DNA of 64,000 bases from Cesiribacteraceae bacterium YIM B00369. Lineage in GTDB: Bacteria; Bacteroidota; Bacteroidia; Cytophagales; Cyclobacteriaceae. Positions 17,303 to 27,035 of the stretch are shown piece by piece. Made by a program: the position numbers and the translations under genes. The stretch covers positions 186,001-250,000 of the forward strand of contig JAFMYY010000002.1 in NCBI GenBank assembly GCA_017948555.1, read 5' to 3'. How positions within the stretch are numbered: the stretch's first letter is position 1; every line of letters starts with the position of its first letter. A model generated the notes under the pieces. The model did no database searches and was not told the DNA's origin. It saw only the letters and a list, made by a program, of their open reading frames with translations.

Positions 17303-19324
17303 ATGAAGATTGTTTATACCGGGTTACGGGAAGAAACATTAAATTTCGTTACAGAAAATTTAATGCAACCGGAAGCATTGTTTTTGCCAATACCTGAAGC
17401 TGACCTTCATTCTTCCTCATCATGGGACAAGGTGGACAGTGCGGATGTTTTTCTTGTAGGGGAAAACGCGGAAAACCCTATACAGATTACCCAGATGGTT
17501 TATGGCTATGATAAAAGTCTGTCCATTATTATCGTTAATGATGCGGCAAAATTTCAAAAAATAAAGCAATCATTACTTTTTACCCCATTTATTGGCCCTA
17601 CTGTATATCCTGTTTCTAATTCTGCAGGAAAGGGGCTTGCAGCAGTTGTCGGGGACCATATCCAGAGAACCCGCCAAAGAAGGAGCTACAAAAAATTCCA
17701 GAAAAGTGCTGTTGCAAACTCTGTTCCTTCTTCGGAAAAGTTTGAGCGGGTAAAAACGGATTACGTAGCAAAAATTCTGGAAGAAGCACCTGTTGGTTTG
17801 ATTCTGATCAATAAGGCAGGGTTTATCTTGTCCTTTAACAGGTATGCAGGTACCATCTTTGAAAAAAAGGAAAGAGAAGTGCTGGGAACTTCATTTTCAG
17901 GTTTATTTCCTGAAAAAGATCACGATAATTTATTGCCCTTTTTGAATAATATCAGTGAAGGTAACGGATCAAAAGTGGTGGAATATAAGGGACTGAAATC
18001 CGGTTCCCGCTTTTTGGAGATTATTATGTCTGGTGTTGATAAGGATGACCCATCTTATAAAATAATCCTTGTCAATGATATTACTGAAAAGGTTTTAGCA
18101 CAAAGTGCTATTGAGGAGAGTGCTCAAAAAGTAAATATGATAGTGGAATCCATGCCGGAAATGGCATGGACGGCCTCATCGGACGGGGAAGTGGATTATC
18201 TGAATAAACGGTGGCTTGAATTTACCGGCCAGAATGCAGGTGAATCCTCCGGTAAAGCCTGGGAACAGGCAATTCACCCTGACGATTATAAAAAGGCTGC
18301 TAAACTCTGGCAAAAAGCATTAAAAAAAGGTATTCCGTACCAGCTGGAGTGCCGGTACTTTAATGCATCTGATAAATCCTACAGATGGCACCTGACAAGA
18401 GCACTCCCGGTCAGAAGCCAGGATGGTACTATTCTTCAATGGGTAGGAACATGTACGGATATTCAGAGCCTGAAAGATACTGAGGAGGAACTTCAGAGAA
18501 CTGCTGAGGAACTGGCTGCAAGCAATGAGGAGCTTACAGCAGCTAATGAAGAAATAACTGCCAGTATGGAGGAGTTGAGTGAATCTAATCAGCACCTTAC
18601 CAGAGTAAATAATGATCTGGATAATTTTATTTATACTGCCTCTCACGATTTGAAAGCTCCAATTTTGAATATTGAAGGTTTAGTCCGGATCCTGGAAAGA
18701 AAACTGAAATCTGAGGATTACCGGGAGAATAAGGTAGAGGAAATTCTGAAAATGATTAACACCTCTATCCAAAGATTTCTGGGAACAATAGGAGGTTTGA
18801 CCGAAATAGTAAAGCTTCAGAGACTTTCTGAACCGGAATCGGCAGAAATAAAGATCATCGAGATCATTGAAGAGATTCTCCCTGATTTGCATCAGCAAAT
18901 AAAGGATGCTGATGCGCAGTTACAGATTCTGGTGGATAAGGATCAGACAGTGGTCTTTACCAGAAGGAACCTGAAGAGCATTATCTATAACCTGCTTTCC
19001 AATGCTATTAAATACCGCTCCGGTGAGCGTAAGCTTTGTATAAGTATTTTTACTTCGGAGGAAGAGGATTGCCTCGTGCTCTCGGTAAAAGATAATGGTC
19101 TGGGGATGAACCTGAAGGACAGAAATAAAATATTCGGAATGTTCCAGCGGATGCATTCCCATGTGGAGGGATCAGGAATAGGCTTGTATATTGTAAAGAA
19201 AATAATAGAAAATGCAGGCGGTACAATTTCCGTTGACAGCATTTCAGGTAAGGGAACTACCTTTAACGTAATGTTCCCTAAAAAAATCAGGAGCATAAAA
19301 GAGTCCAAACTACTTTTTAATTGA
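17303..19324 (+). CDS. PAS-domain sensor histidine kinase with coiled coil
   Basis: 673 residues. Residues 1-130 resemble a divergent receiver-like region (no full acidic pocket seen). Two PAS units follow at about 150-270 and 275-397, then a Glu-rich coiled coil with repeated AxxEEL heptads (about 395-440). The acceptor box is FIYTASHDLKAP with His448. The ATPase domain shows LLSNAIKYRS, VKDNGLGM and GSGIGLYIVKKI. Soluble. Co-directional with the acyl-CoA dehydrogenase gene. Signal unknown. Confidence 0.9.
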   Translation: MKIVYTGLREETLNFVTENLMQPEALFLPIPEADLHSSSSWDKVDSADVFLVGENAENPIQITQMVYGYDKSLSIIIVNDAAKFQKIKQSLLFTPFIGPTVYPVSNSAGKGLAAVVGDHIQRTRQRRSYKKFQKSAVANSVPSSEKFERVKTDYVAKILEEAPVGLILINKAGFILSFNRYAGTIFEKKEREVLGTSFSGLFPEKDHDNLLPFLNNISEGNGSKVVEYKGLKSGSRFLEIIMSGVDKDDPSYKIILVNDITEKVLAQSAIEESAQKVNMIVESMPEMAWTASSDGEVDYLNKRWLEFTGQNAGESSGKAWEQAIHPDDYKKAAKLWQKALKKGIPYQLECRYFNASDKSYRWHLTRALPVRSQDGTILQWVGTCTDIQSLKDTEEELQRTAEELAASNEELTAANEEITASMEELSESNQHLTRVNNDLDNFIYTASHDLKAPILNIEGLVRILERKLKSEDYRENKVEEILKMINTSIQRFLGTIGGLTEIVKLQRLSEPESAEIKIIEIIEEILPDLHQQIKDADAQLQILVDKDQTVVFTRRNLKSIIYNLLSNAIKYRSGERKLCISIFTSEEEDCLVLSVKDNGLGMNLKDRNKIFGMFQRMHSHVEGSGIGLYIVKKIIENAGGTISVDSISGKGTTFNVMFPKKIRSIKESKLLFN

Positions 19325-19439
19325 TCAGTCCAGCCTGTATCGGTTGGCAGGTCCGGAGGGTTGCGGTGCTCCTGAATAAGATTGATCAGGGGGTGCTTTT
19401 AGCCGGAATGCTTTTAAAAATGTTGAGGTGATTATAAAA

Positions 19440-19471
19440 AAAGAGGCTGCCCTGAATCAGGCAGCCTCTTT
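19440..19471. terminator. bidirectional rho-independent terminator
   Basis: Perfect 12-bp stem (19440-19451 with 19460-19471) and an 8-base loop, flanked by A and T runs. It lies between the convergent PAS kinase and T9SS LamG genes. Confidence 0.85.
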
Positions 19472-19499
19472 GCAGGTAGCATCTTGAAAGTTGCTGTGT

Positions 19500-22400
19500 C
19501 TATTTCGCCACAATAGCTTTTATTTTTTTGCTTACTCCCTTGCTTTCAATGTGGAAGATATACAGTCCCGCCTTTGAAAGGGTAACCACAGCTTCAGAAG
19601 CCGCAGTTGATTTTTCCACAACTACTTTTCCGCTCGGGTCATAAACTGTTACTTTTCCGGTATTGCCGGCAAACTGAACATTGAACTCTCCGGTGGAAAG
19701 AGTTGGAAATACCTTTACCAGTTCGTTTAATTCGTCCTCAACCCCTGTTGGAGCAAGTTCGTTTACTGTAATTGTATAAGTTCTGGTGCTGGTTCCGTCC
19801 ATAGAGGTTACTGCAACAGTAACTGTATTGTTGCCATCTGCAAGGCTTACGGCTTCATCGCCTTCAATTTCAGCATCTCTTACCATTGGGTTTGCCACAA
19901 CATACACGTGGGGGTATCCGAAAGGAACAGATACAGTATACTCTGTTACTTCAGGGTCAAACTCAGGAGTTAGCGGGCCCTGGTGTACTTTTAATGAAGC
20001 CAGTCTGGCATCACTCTTAACCCCTTCAACAGTAAAGTTTACTATATAAGTATCCTCAGTTCCATCTTCAGCTGTTACCTTAATGGTGGCTGTTCCCATT
20101 CCGCCATCTAATTCCACTGAACCAGTACCTTCTGTTTCTGCTCCTGATTGCGAAGGGCTGGCATTTACGGTTACAGCAGTAGTTCCCTGAGGAACCTCCA
20201 CAGTGTACTCTTTAACAGCAGGATCAAACTCAATACTCAAATTCTCATCAGCGAATGTGATAGCGGCAAGGCTTGCGTCATTTGAAAACTCACGGATTTC
20301 CAGGGTATAATCCATGGTAGCACCCTGAGCTGTGGTTACAGTAAGGGTTGCAATGGCGCTTCCGTTTTCGAGGGTTACTTCACCGGTGCCTTCCACTGTT
20401 GCAGAACTGTTCGTGGGAGTTGCTGCTATAGTTACAGAGGTAGTTCCTCTTGGTACTTTTATTGTGTAGGTATCTGTTTCAGGTGAAAATTCAGGATCTA
20501 TTACAACCTCTTCTTCTTCACCGGCAGTTACAGTCAATTCGGCAAGAGTTGCTGCCGGATCGCCCAGGTAAAGCCTTCTCCGTTCTGCTACTGTCTCAGC
20601 ACTCATTTTCCCTTCATAAATATTAAATTCATGAATAGAACCAAGCCAGGTGGGATCACCTAAATAACCACCTTTCGCCAGCATGGCCAGGTCATTGCTC
20701 AGGTCGCTGATGGAGCGTCCTTCCCTTATAAGGGCTGCGCCTTGTCTTTCCCCATCAATGTACCAGTAAATGGAATCATTTGTAAGTACACTTACCAGGT
20801 GATGGGGAGCGCCGTCTTCAAGTTCGGGGCCATCAACGCCATCTTCCACAGAGTAAGGTGTGTCTTCTGAGCCGGTGGAAATGGCAGTCCGGCTATTTTC
20901 AACACCTTCGTTTAAACCTCTTGCAACCGACATGAAATATCCATTGGCTCCCATGTTGGCACCATCACCGTTTACATGAGTGCCTCCAAAATACGCTAAC
21001 ATCGTGAAATTATTATTTGGACTATTATTAGCACCATTACCTGCAGTTATGTAAGCTTCCAGCGTTATGGCAGAATAGGTATTTATAGCTATTTCATCTG
21101 CAGGAAGTTCAATGTGATCTCCATCAGCAGCTGTAGTGTAGGTGCCATCAGCAATGGTGCCACCTTCAACGGTACCGTTTGCGCCGCCAACCACATCAGT
21201 TACAACTCCGTCAGTTCCATCCTCAAAAGTGTAGGAGTGTTTAAGAACAGGAATAAATGTTGCTGCTTTCTTTGCCACTTCCTCAGCACTCATTTTCCCT
21301 TCATAAATATTAAATTCATGAATAGAACCAAGCCAGGTGGGATCACCTAAATAACCGCCTTTGGCCAGCATGGCCAGGTCATTGCTCAGGTCGCTGATGG
21401 AGCGTCCTTCCCTTATAAGGGCTGCGCCTTGTCTTTCCCCATCAATGTACCAGTAAATGGAATCATTTGTAAGTACACTTACCAGGTGATGGGGAGCGCC
21501 GTCTTCAAGTTCGGGGCCATCAACGCCATCTTCCACAGAGTAAGGTGTGTCTTCTGAGCCGGTGGAAATGGCAGTCCGGCTATTTTCAACACCTTCGTTT
21601 AAACCTCTTGCAACCGACATGAAATATCCATTGGCTCCCATGTTGGCACCATCACCGTTTACATGAGTGCCTCCAAAATACGCTAACATCGTGAAATTAT
21701 TATTTGGACTATTATTAGCACCATTACCTGCAGTTATGTAAGCTTCCAGCGTTATGGCAGAATAGGTATTTATAGCTATTTCATCTGCAGGAAGTTCAAT
21801 GTGATCTCCATCAGCAGCTGTAGTGTAGGTGCCATCAGCAATGGTGCCACCTTCAACGGTACCGTTTGCGCCGCCAACCACATCAGTTACAACTCCGTCA
21901 GTTCCATCCTCAAAAGTGTAGGAGTGTTTAAGAACAGGAATAAATGTTGCTGCTTTCTTTGCCACTTCCTCAGCACTCATTTTCCCTTCATAAATATTAA
22001 ATTCATGAATAGAACCAAGCCAGGTGGGATCACCTAAATAACCGCCTTTGGCCAGCATGGCCAGATCATTGCTCAGGTCGCTGATGGAGCGTCCTTCGCG
22101 AATAAGGGCTGCACCTTGTCTTACTCCATCTATGTACCACCATATGGAATCGTTTGCAAGAACACTTACCAGGTGATGAGGAGCGCCATCTTCAAGTTCG
22201 GGGCCATCAACACCATCTTCCACAGAGTAAGGTGTATCTTCTGAGCCGGTGGAAATGGCAGTCCGGCTATTTTCAATACCTTCGTTTAAACCTCTTGCAA
22301 CCGACATGAAATATCCATTGGCTCCCATGTTAGCACCATCACCGTTTACATGAGTGCCACCAAAATAAGCTAACATTGTGAAGTTATTATTGGGGCTATT

Positions 22401-22715
22401 ATTAGCGCCATTACCTGCAGTTATGTAAGCTTCCAGCGTTATGGCAGAATAAGTATTTATAGCTATTTTATCTGCAGGAAGCTCGACGTGATCTCCATTA
22501 GCGGCTGCGGTATAAGCCCCGTCAGCAATTACACCACCTTCAACAGTACCGTTTGCGCCGCCTGCTACATCTGTAACAACTCCGTCAGTTCCATCCTCAA
22601 AAGTGTAGGAGTGTTTAAGTTCGGGAGAGGTTTGTGCGTGAACCTGAGCAGTGTTTATCAGACCCGAAAAGGCCAGAAAGCAGCAGAGATAAAAAAAACG
22701 TAAATTTCTTTTCAT
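19500..22715 (-). CDS. T9SS-secreted protein with three LamG-like repeats and cadherin-like domains
   Basis: 1071 residues. Signal peptide 1-28. Three LamG/concanavalin-like domains of 229 residues each (about 31-259, 260-488, 489-710), each starting with LKHSYTFEDGTDG and ending with GSIHEFNIYEGKMSAE. These are followed by three cadherin-like beta-sandwich modules (each with an EYTVxVPxGT-type strand) at about 720-985. The end (residues 990-1071) is a type A T9SS sorting domain (VFPTLSTGEFNVQF...VTVYDPSGK...GLYIFHI). The product is therefore exported by the type IX system and anchored or released at the surface, probably binding carbohydrate or matrix polymers. Domains two and three are almost identical. 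Confidence 0.9.
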   Translation of the reverse strand: MKRNLRFFYLCCFLAFSGLINTAQVHAQTSPELKHSYTFEDGTDGVVTDVAGGANGTVEGGVIADGAYTAAANGDHVELPADKIAINTYSAITLEAYITAGNGANNSPNNNFTMLAYFGGTHVNGDGANMGANGYFMSVARGLNEGIENSRTAISTGSEDTPYSVEDGVDGPELEDGAPHHLVSVLANDSIWWYIDGVRQGAALIREGRSISDLSNDLAMLAKGGYLGDPTWLGSIHEFNIYEGKMSAEEVAKKAATFIPVLKHSYTFEDGTDGVVTDVVGGANGTVEGGTIADGTYTTAADGDHIELPADEIAINTYSAITLEAYITAGNGANNSPNNNFTMLAYFGGTHVNGDGANMGANGYFMSVARGLNEGVENSRTAISTGSEDTPYSVEDGVDGPELEDGAPHHLVSVLTNDSIYWYIDGERQGAALIREGRSISDLSNDLAMLAKGGYLGDPTWLGSIHEFNIYEGKMSAEEVAKKAATFIPVLKHSYTFEDGTDGVVTDVVGGANGTVEGGTIADGTYTTAADGDHIELPADEIAINTYSAITLEAYITAGNGANNSPNNNFTMLAYFGGTHVNGDGANMGANGYFMSVARGLNEGVENSRTAISTGSEDTPYSVEDGVDGPELEDGAPHHLVSVLTNDSIYWYIDGERQGAALIREGRSISDLSNDLAMLAKGGYLGDPTWLGSIHEFNIYEGKMSAETVAERRRLYLGDPAATLAELTVTAGEEEEVVIDPEFSPETDTYTIKVPRGTTSVTIAATPTNSSATVEGTGEVTLENGSAIATLTVTTAQGATMDYTLEIREFSNDASLAAITFADENLSIEFDPAVKEYTVEVPQGTTAVTVNASPSQSGAETEGTGSVELDGGMGTATIKVTAEDGTEDTYIVNFTVEGVKSDARLASLKVHQGPLTPEFDPEVTEYTVSVPFGYPHVYVVANPMVRDAEIEGDEAVSLADGNNTVTVAVTSMDGTSTRTYTITVNELAPTGVEDELNELVKVFPTLSTGEFNVQFAGNTGKVTVYDPSGKVVVEKSTAASEAVVTLSKAGLYIFHIESKGVSKKIKAIVAK
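20580..22625 (-). repeat. three tandem 687-bp in-frame repeats
   Basis: Copies at 22625-21939, 21938-21252 and 21251-about 20580. The spacing is exactly 687 bases (229 codons). Copies two and three are near-identical in DNA, while copy one differs at scattered, often third, positions. The last copy diverges at its end (SAETVAERRR instead of SAEEVAKKAA). Confidence 0.93.
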
Positions 22716-23070
22716 AAAGTTTAAAATATAAATGGTTAAAAAAAGAATTCAGAACATCAATATACTGAAAAAAAGGCTAAAGTCATATTAAATAGCCCTT
22801 TTAAAGCAATCCAAAGCGGTTTTGTACTGAAGAAGTGCCTGTTTCCCGTAGATAATGGTGAAAAAGACACTAAAAAATAATTTTTAATTAAACCTGGCTT
22901 CCTTCGGTCCTGAACACCAAATTGCTTCTGAACGGGCTGTCTATCTGGTTTAGCTGATGGTTTACAAAAGGAAATAAACCTGTGTAGTATATAACAGTTA
23001 TTTAGCCAAACCATCTTTTATTCTTTTGCTTTTTTTATTATATTTTTTTGAATTTCTGCTTTTCCGGGCA
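22716..23070. other. intergenic, no supported gene
   Basis: A/T-rich spacer between divergent genes. A minus frame at 22757-23014 lacks any domain and is not called. It probably carries the promoter of the T9SS gene. Confidence 0.4.
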
Positions 23071-24150
23071 ATGAAGAAGATAACTATACTTACTCTTTTT
23101 CTGCTTTTACTAAGCTTTTGTAATCTATGGGGCCGGAATCCTCAGAAACTGTTTACCTGGGGGCGTTATATGGACGGACAGTCAGGGAACAGACTTATAC
23201 CTGAGCATCTGCCTGCTCAGCCACTTGAGGAGGGTAACTGGCGCTCTGTGGAAGCAGGGAATGGTTATGTGGCAGCCCTGAAAAGTGATGGCACCCTTTG
23301 GGCCTTGGGGTAAAACAATACGGACAGCCGGGGGATGGTACTTTTGCAGGCAGAACTGCTCCTGCACGTATTGGAGACAGCACAGACTGGATTGTGGTTA
23401 CCGCAGGTCACGGACATGGAACAGGAATAAAAAAAGATGGAACTATCCGGATATGGGGGAGCAGGAAATACGGAAAGCTTGGGTATGAACCTGCGCCTTT
23501 TGATGCACCTGTAGAGACAGATAATAATGGAGGCTGGGATTCTATTTCCGCAGGAGAATCACACACTTTAGGTTTGAAGGAAGATGGAACCCTGTGGGGC
23601 TGGGGATTGATTTTTTCGGCCAGCTGGGGGCAGGCCCGGGCGAAAATTCACCTGAGCCAGTGCAGATAGGGACAAATAAAGACTGGGCAGTGGTTTCAGG
23701 AGCGAACTTGTAGCTGAGGATAATCTGGAGGTTGCGGAAATCCATCAGTTTCCAGCGGCCGGGGCAGTTTTTACCCCTGCCGCACGGGAGGAGGAGATAG
23801 AGTTAATTGCAATAGATAAAGCGGGAAACAGGGCAGTATTCAGTTTTACCCTTCTTTTCGATGCTGTTACCGGCCTGCACGGGGAAGAAAAAGGAAATGA
23901 AGGGCTTATCTCTGTTTATCCATCACCAACAGATGGTCCGTTAAAAATTGAACCTGGCGAATCATTAAAGGGGGCTGAAGGAGAAATGTTCCTATACAAT
24001 GGGCAGTGAAAATGTCTGCTGAAAACAGAAGGGAGCCTGGCGATAGGGGCTGAGAAGATAAGTGCTTTCCTGTCCACAGCTGAAACCGGCTTGTATCTGT
24101 TGCAGTTCCACTCCGCTGGCCAGCGGGCCATGGTGCGGATCATTAGAAAT
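23071..24150 (+). pseudogene. decayed RCC1-repeat T9SS protein
   Basis: Starts with a good signal peptide (MKKITILTLFLLLLSFCNLWG) and RCC1 repeats (LFTWGRYMDGQSGN, VAALKSDGTLWALG). The frame is lost near 23300 and resumes in another frame as GVKQYGQPGDG...TIRIWGSRKYGKLGY...GESHTLGLKEDGTLWGWG. It is lost again near 23613, continuing as FGQLGAGPGENSPEPVQIG...DWAVVSGANL then stop. A further frame change leads to a C-terminal T9SS sorting domain (VYPSPTDGPLKIEP...) that is itself interrupted by an in-frame TGA at 24007-24009, where Gly would be expected. Several RCC1 repeats that a full propeller needs are missing. No normal stop is seen before the convergent gene. Confidence 0.8.
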
Positions 24151-24165
24151 TGGGCAGCAGGGATT

Positions 24166-26052
24166 TTAATTTTCATAAAATACAATTTCCTTTCTCCTAC
24201 TGTATTTTAATGAATAAGATACCTTTTTCTCCAGGGAGCTATTAGGCTTTAGTTCAAGGTTCCAATGCAGGTGCCCTTTCTCCCGGTTAAAGACAGCTCC
24301 TGAAAGCTCATTGGTTTCCACGATGATATCGCTGTTTTTAGACACAGGAATCCGGTCTTTCAGCAGCAATTGTATATTTTTCTGCTTTGCATTTCTTACT
24401 GAAATGGTAAAAGCCTGTTCCTCAATTTGCTTTCCGCCAAAAAACGAAGTCTTATTATAATCCTTCACCTCTTCTCGTTTTACCATTACATTTTTGTCCC
24501 TGCCCAGCGAAACTTCTAAAGTGTCCTTTGTCTGCTGCAGGTCTATCAGTGTTTTTCCAACAAATTTGCCTTCAAAAAATAAGCTTGCCTCTCCGGACAG
24601 CAGGTCTGCCTCTTCCCAGGCTGTAATTTTAGCGGTAAGAAAAGCAGCCTCCTCTTTGGCCGGGGCAGCGAAGTATTGGTAGAAGGCCGGGAGCTGGTGC
24701 TGCTGCATTTCCACCATATTCATTTTACCATCTGAAAGAATGGTAAAAGGTTGGGCAATAGTAAACTCTGTGGTAATCTGGTTATGGGTTTGGGCAACAT
24801 CAGGTATGGAGATGGATTCCACTGCTGCCCTGCGATTGTTTTTATTGACATTTACTCCCGCTGCTCTTCCTTCCAGTTTAGCGCCATAGCCAACTACGAC
24901 AACTTCTTCCAGCGATTGCATATCAGGAAAGAGAGATACATTTATGGTAGCCCCATTCTGAATGGGCACTTCCTGCTGTACATAGCCAATGAAAGAAAAC
25001 TGCAGTATCCGGCTTCCTCCGGGAATACTGATGGTGTAATTGCCATTAACATCTGTTACAGTTCCTACCGTGGTCCCCTTTACCATTACATTTGCACCGG
25101 GCAGGGCTTCGCCGGTTTCACCATCTGTTACTCTTCCCTGTACCTTGTCAGGCAGGGTGCCTGAATAATTCCTGTTATTTTGCCAGTTAACATTCTCCCT
25201 GAAGTTTACCCACTGAATGGGGAGCTCAGGCTTATTCATATTCGTTTCCGGGTTACCGGTTGAAATTACAAGCTTTACATTCTGCCAGTCCTCGCCGCTT
25301 TGCTGGTGTACCTGTGCTTTGTAATGAAGTGCTAATGGTTCTCCAACTTCTTTTACCCGTAAATCATAGGCAGGGAGCCATCCTGCTTTTTCCACCAGGT
25401 AGCTGATACGCATGCCGGCTTTCCCCGGGGCAGCAGCTTCAATTTTAACCAGTACTTTAGAAGTGGGCTGGTTCTTTCGGGCTTTAAACTCCCTTAAGCT
25501 GTTAATAAAGATGCTTTCCTCTTCTTTAAGTTTTTTAATTTTCTGCCGGGTTTCCAGCTGGCGCAGTTTAAGGTCCCTGAGCCGGGAACGATAGAAATCT
25601 GCCGCTTCTTTAATTTGGGAAACAGCTGTTCCCTGCTCACTTCCTCCTAATTTCCGGTTTTCATATAAAAGCTTTTCTTCCTCCTGGTACACAGCAAGCA
25701 TACTTTCCAGCTCATCAATGGTCATTCTTACCCGCTCTGCTTCCTCCTGAAATTCATGGACCTTAGCGGAGGATGCCTGCTCCTCTATATAATCAAGCTC
25801 ATGGCTTACAGAAAGGACAGTAAAACGGCCGGTGCCTTCCACCTGTATACTCTGAGGTTTAAGCAAAGCAGGAAGCCCGCTGAAAACCAGAGTTGTGTTA
25901 CCCTGACTGAAGGAGAAATCCGCCTCCCTGACTACTTCGGCACCTTCTAAAAAAACAGTTACATTTTTAATTTTACTGCTTACAGGCTGGTCTGCGGCCC
26001 ACAGTATCTGACTGAGCAGGCAAAGGAAAAAAGCAAAGGAGTAGGTTTTCAT
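24166..26052 (-). CDS. MuiA-family (DUF4139/DUF4140) protein with inserted SusC-like regulatory/plug segment
   Basis: 628 residues with signal peptide 1-20. A DUF4140-type N-terminus (VTVFLEGAEVVREADF) is followed by a coiled coil (about 95-195) and a DUF4139 beta-rich domain. Inserted at about 303-396 is a carboxypeptidase-regulatory-like unit (GRVTDGETGEALPGANV, GTVTDVNGNYTISIP) followed directly by EEVVVVGYGAKLEGR, the sequence normally found where SusC-type TonB receptors pass into the plug. The DUF4139 domain then resumes to the end. The family (mucoidy inhibitor A) has no settled function; an envelope location is likely. Confidence 0.85.
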   Translation of the reverse strand: MKTYSFAFFLCLLSQILWAADQPVSSKIKNVTVFLEGAEVVREADFSFSQGNTTLVFSGLPALLKPQSIQVEGTGRFTVLSVSHELDYIEEQASSAKVHEFQEEAERVRMTIDELESMLAVYQEEEKLLYENRKLGGSEQGTAVSQIKEAADFYRSRLRDLKLRQLETRQKIKKLKEEESIFINSLREFKARKNQPTSKVLVKIEAAAPGKAGMRISYLVEKAGWLPAYDLRVKEVGEPLALHYKAQVHQQSGEDWQNVKLVISTGNPETNMNKPELPIQWVNFRENVNWQNNRNYSGTLPDKVQGRVTDGETGEALPGANVMVKGTTVGTVTDVNGNYTISIPGGSRILQFSFIGYVQQEVPIQNGATINVSLFPDMQSLEEVVVVGYGAKLEGRAAGVNVNKNNRRAAVESISIPDVAQTHNQITTEFTIAQPFTILSDGKMNMVEMQQHQLPAFYQYFAAPAKEEAAFLTAKITAWEEADLLSGEASLFFEGKFVGKTLIDLQQTKDTLEVSLGRDKNVMVKREEVKDYNKTSFFGGKQIEEQAFTISVRNAKQKNIQLLLKDRIPVSKNSDIIVETNELSGAVFNREKGHLHWNLELKPNSSLEKKVSYSLKYSRRKEIVFYEN

Positions 26053-26180
26053 TTACTGGTTTAGAAAGATAAGAGCTTAATATATAAAATATGGATGCTA
26101 GTTAAACCATGAACCAAGCGTTTTTTTTTTGCTTAGGGAGAAAGCACAACGGAGAGCTCTGTTTGACTGGCTTATGATCC

Positions 26181-26948
26181 TCAGATTTCAATTCCCAATG
26201 TATGGAGCAGCACAAGGCGGATACCTACATAAAGTACAAGGCAGGCGGTCAGGGATTTAATAAGCTTTGGAGAGAGAGTTTTTATAGTAAGACGGCTCCC
26301 GATTTGCCCGCCTGCAACTACGGCTATAATTAAATAAAACAACAGAGGTAGCTCCAAACGGAAGCTGTTGCTTACTGCCAGGCCACCAATACCTGCAAGT
26401 GAATTTACCAGGATAAAGAAACTGGCAAGGGCGGCAATTTTGCGTGGGGTATCCCAATGTATAATATTAAGAACGGGCGACAGGAAAATGCCGCCTCCAA
26501 TACCTACCATTCCTGAAAGAAAGCCTATTCCTCCACCAAACAGGGCGGATGCTTTATGGGTGTGCTTTGGTGGCCCGTCTGATTCTCCATCGCTGCTTTT
26601 TAAGAAAAGCATCAGGGCAGATGCGATGAGTGCCGCACCTAACAGGATAAAAAACAGGTGCTGAGAGAGCTTGAATTGTGCGCCGATAAAAGCAGCGGGA
26701 ATGCTTAAGCCTGCAATGGGTAAAAAACGCTTCCAGTCAATCAGGCCGTTCCTGTAAAAAAGGATTACACTACCCAATACCACGGCCACATTACAAACCA
26801 GGGCAACTGTCCTGATCAGCTGAAAATCTGTATAGAACAAACTCATTACAGCAAGATAACTGGAGCCTCCTCCAAAGCCAATGGAAGAGTAAAATAAGGC
26901 TGCTATAAAAAATAAAATGCTGATTACGATCTCTGGCGACAGCGCCAT
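26181..26948 (-). CDS. TauE/SafE-family membrane permease
   Basis: 255 residues with about eight membrane segments. The two Gly-rich family repeats are seen in SSIGFGGGSSYLAVMSL near residue 20 and GFLSGMVGIGGGIFLSPVL near residue 135. The family exports sulfite, sulfoacetate or other anionic C1/C2 sulfur compounds. It is the last gene of the run containing mobA and moaC (about 90 bases after mobA), so it might move an oxyanion linked to molybdoenzyme work. This is inference. Confidence 0.9.
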   Translation of the reverse strand: MALSPEIVISILFFIAALFYSSIGFGGGSSYLAVMSLFYTDFQLIRTVALVCNVAVVLGSVILFYRNGLIDWKRFLPIAGLSIPAAFIGAQFKLSQHLFFILLGAALIASALMLFLKSSDGESDGPPKHTHKASALFGGGIGFLSGMVGIGGGIFLSPVLNIIHWDTPRKIAALASFFILVNSLAGIGGLAVSNSFRLELPLLFYLIIAVVAGGQIGSRLTIKTLSPKLIKSLTACLVLYVGIRLVLLHTLGIEI

Positions 26949-27035
26949 AAGGGTAAATTCTTTTATATTAAAAAAAGGGTTAAAGCTATCCGGTTATACT
27001 GTAATTATAGAACCGGGGAAGGAAAGCCAAAATGC

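Noticed and set aside
20580-22625. Large regular repeats considered as a CRISPR-like or mobile array
   Set aside because: They are 687-bp in-frame protein-domain repeats with no spacers.
22757-23014. Minus-strand 85-codon frame
   Set aside because: A/T-rich spacer between divergent genes, no domain signal.
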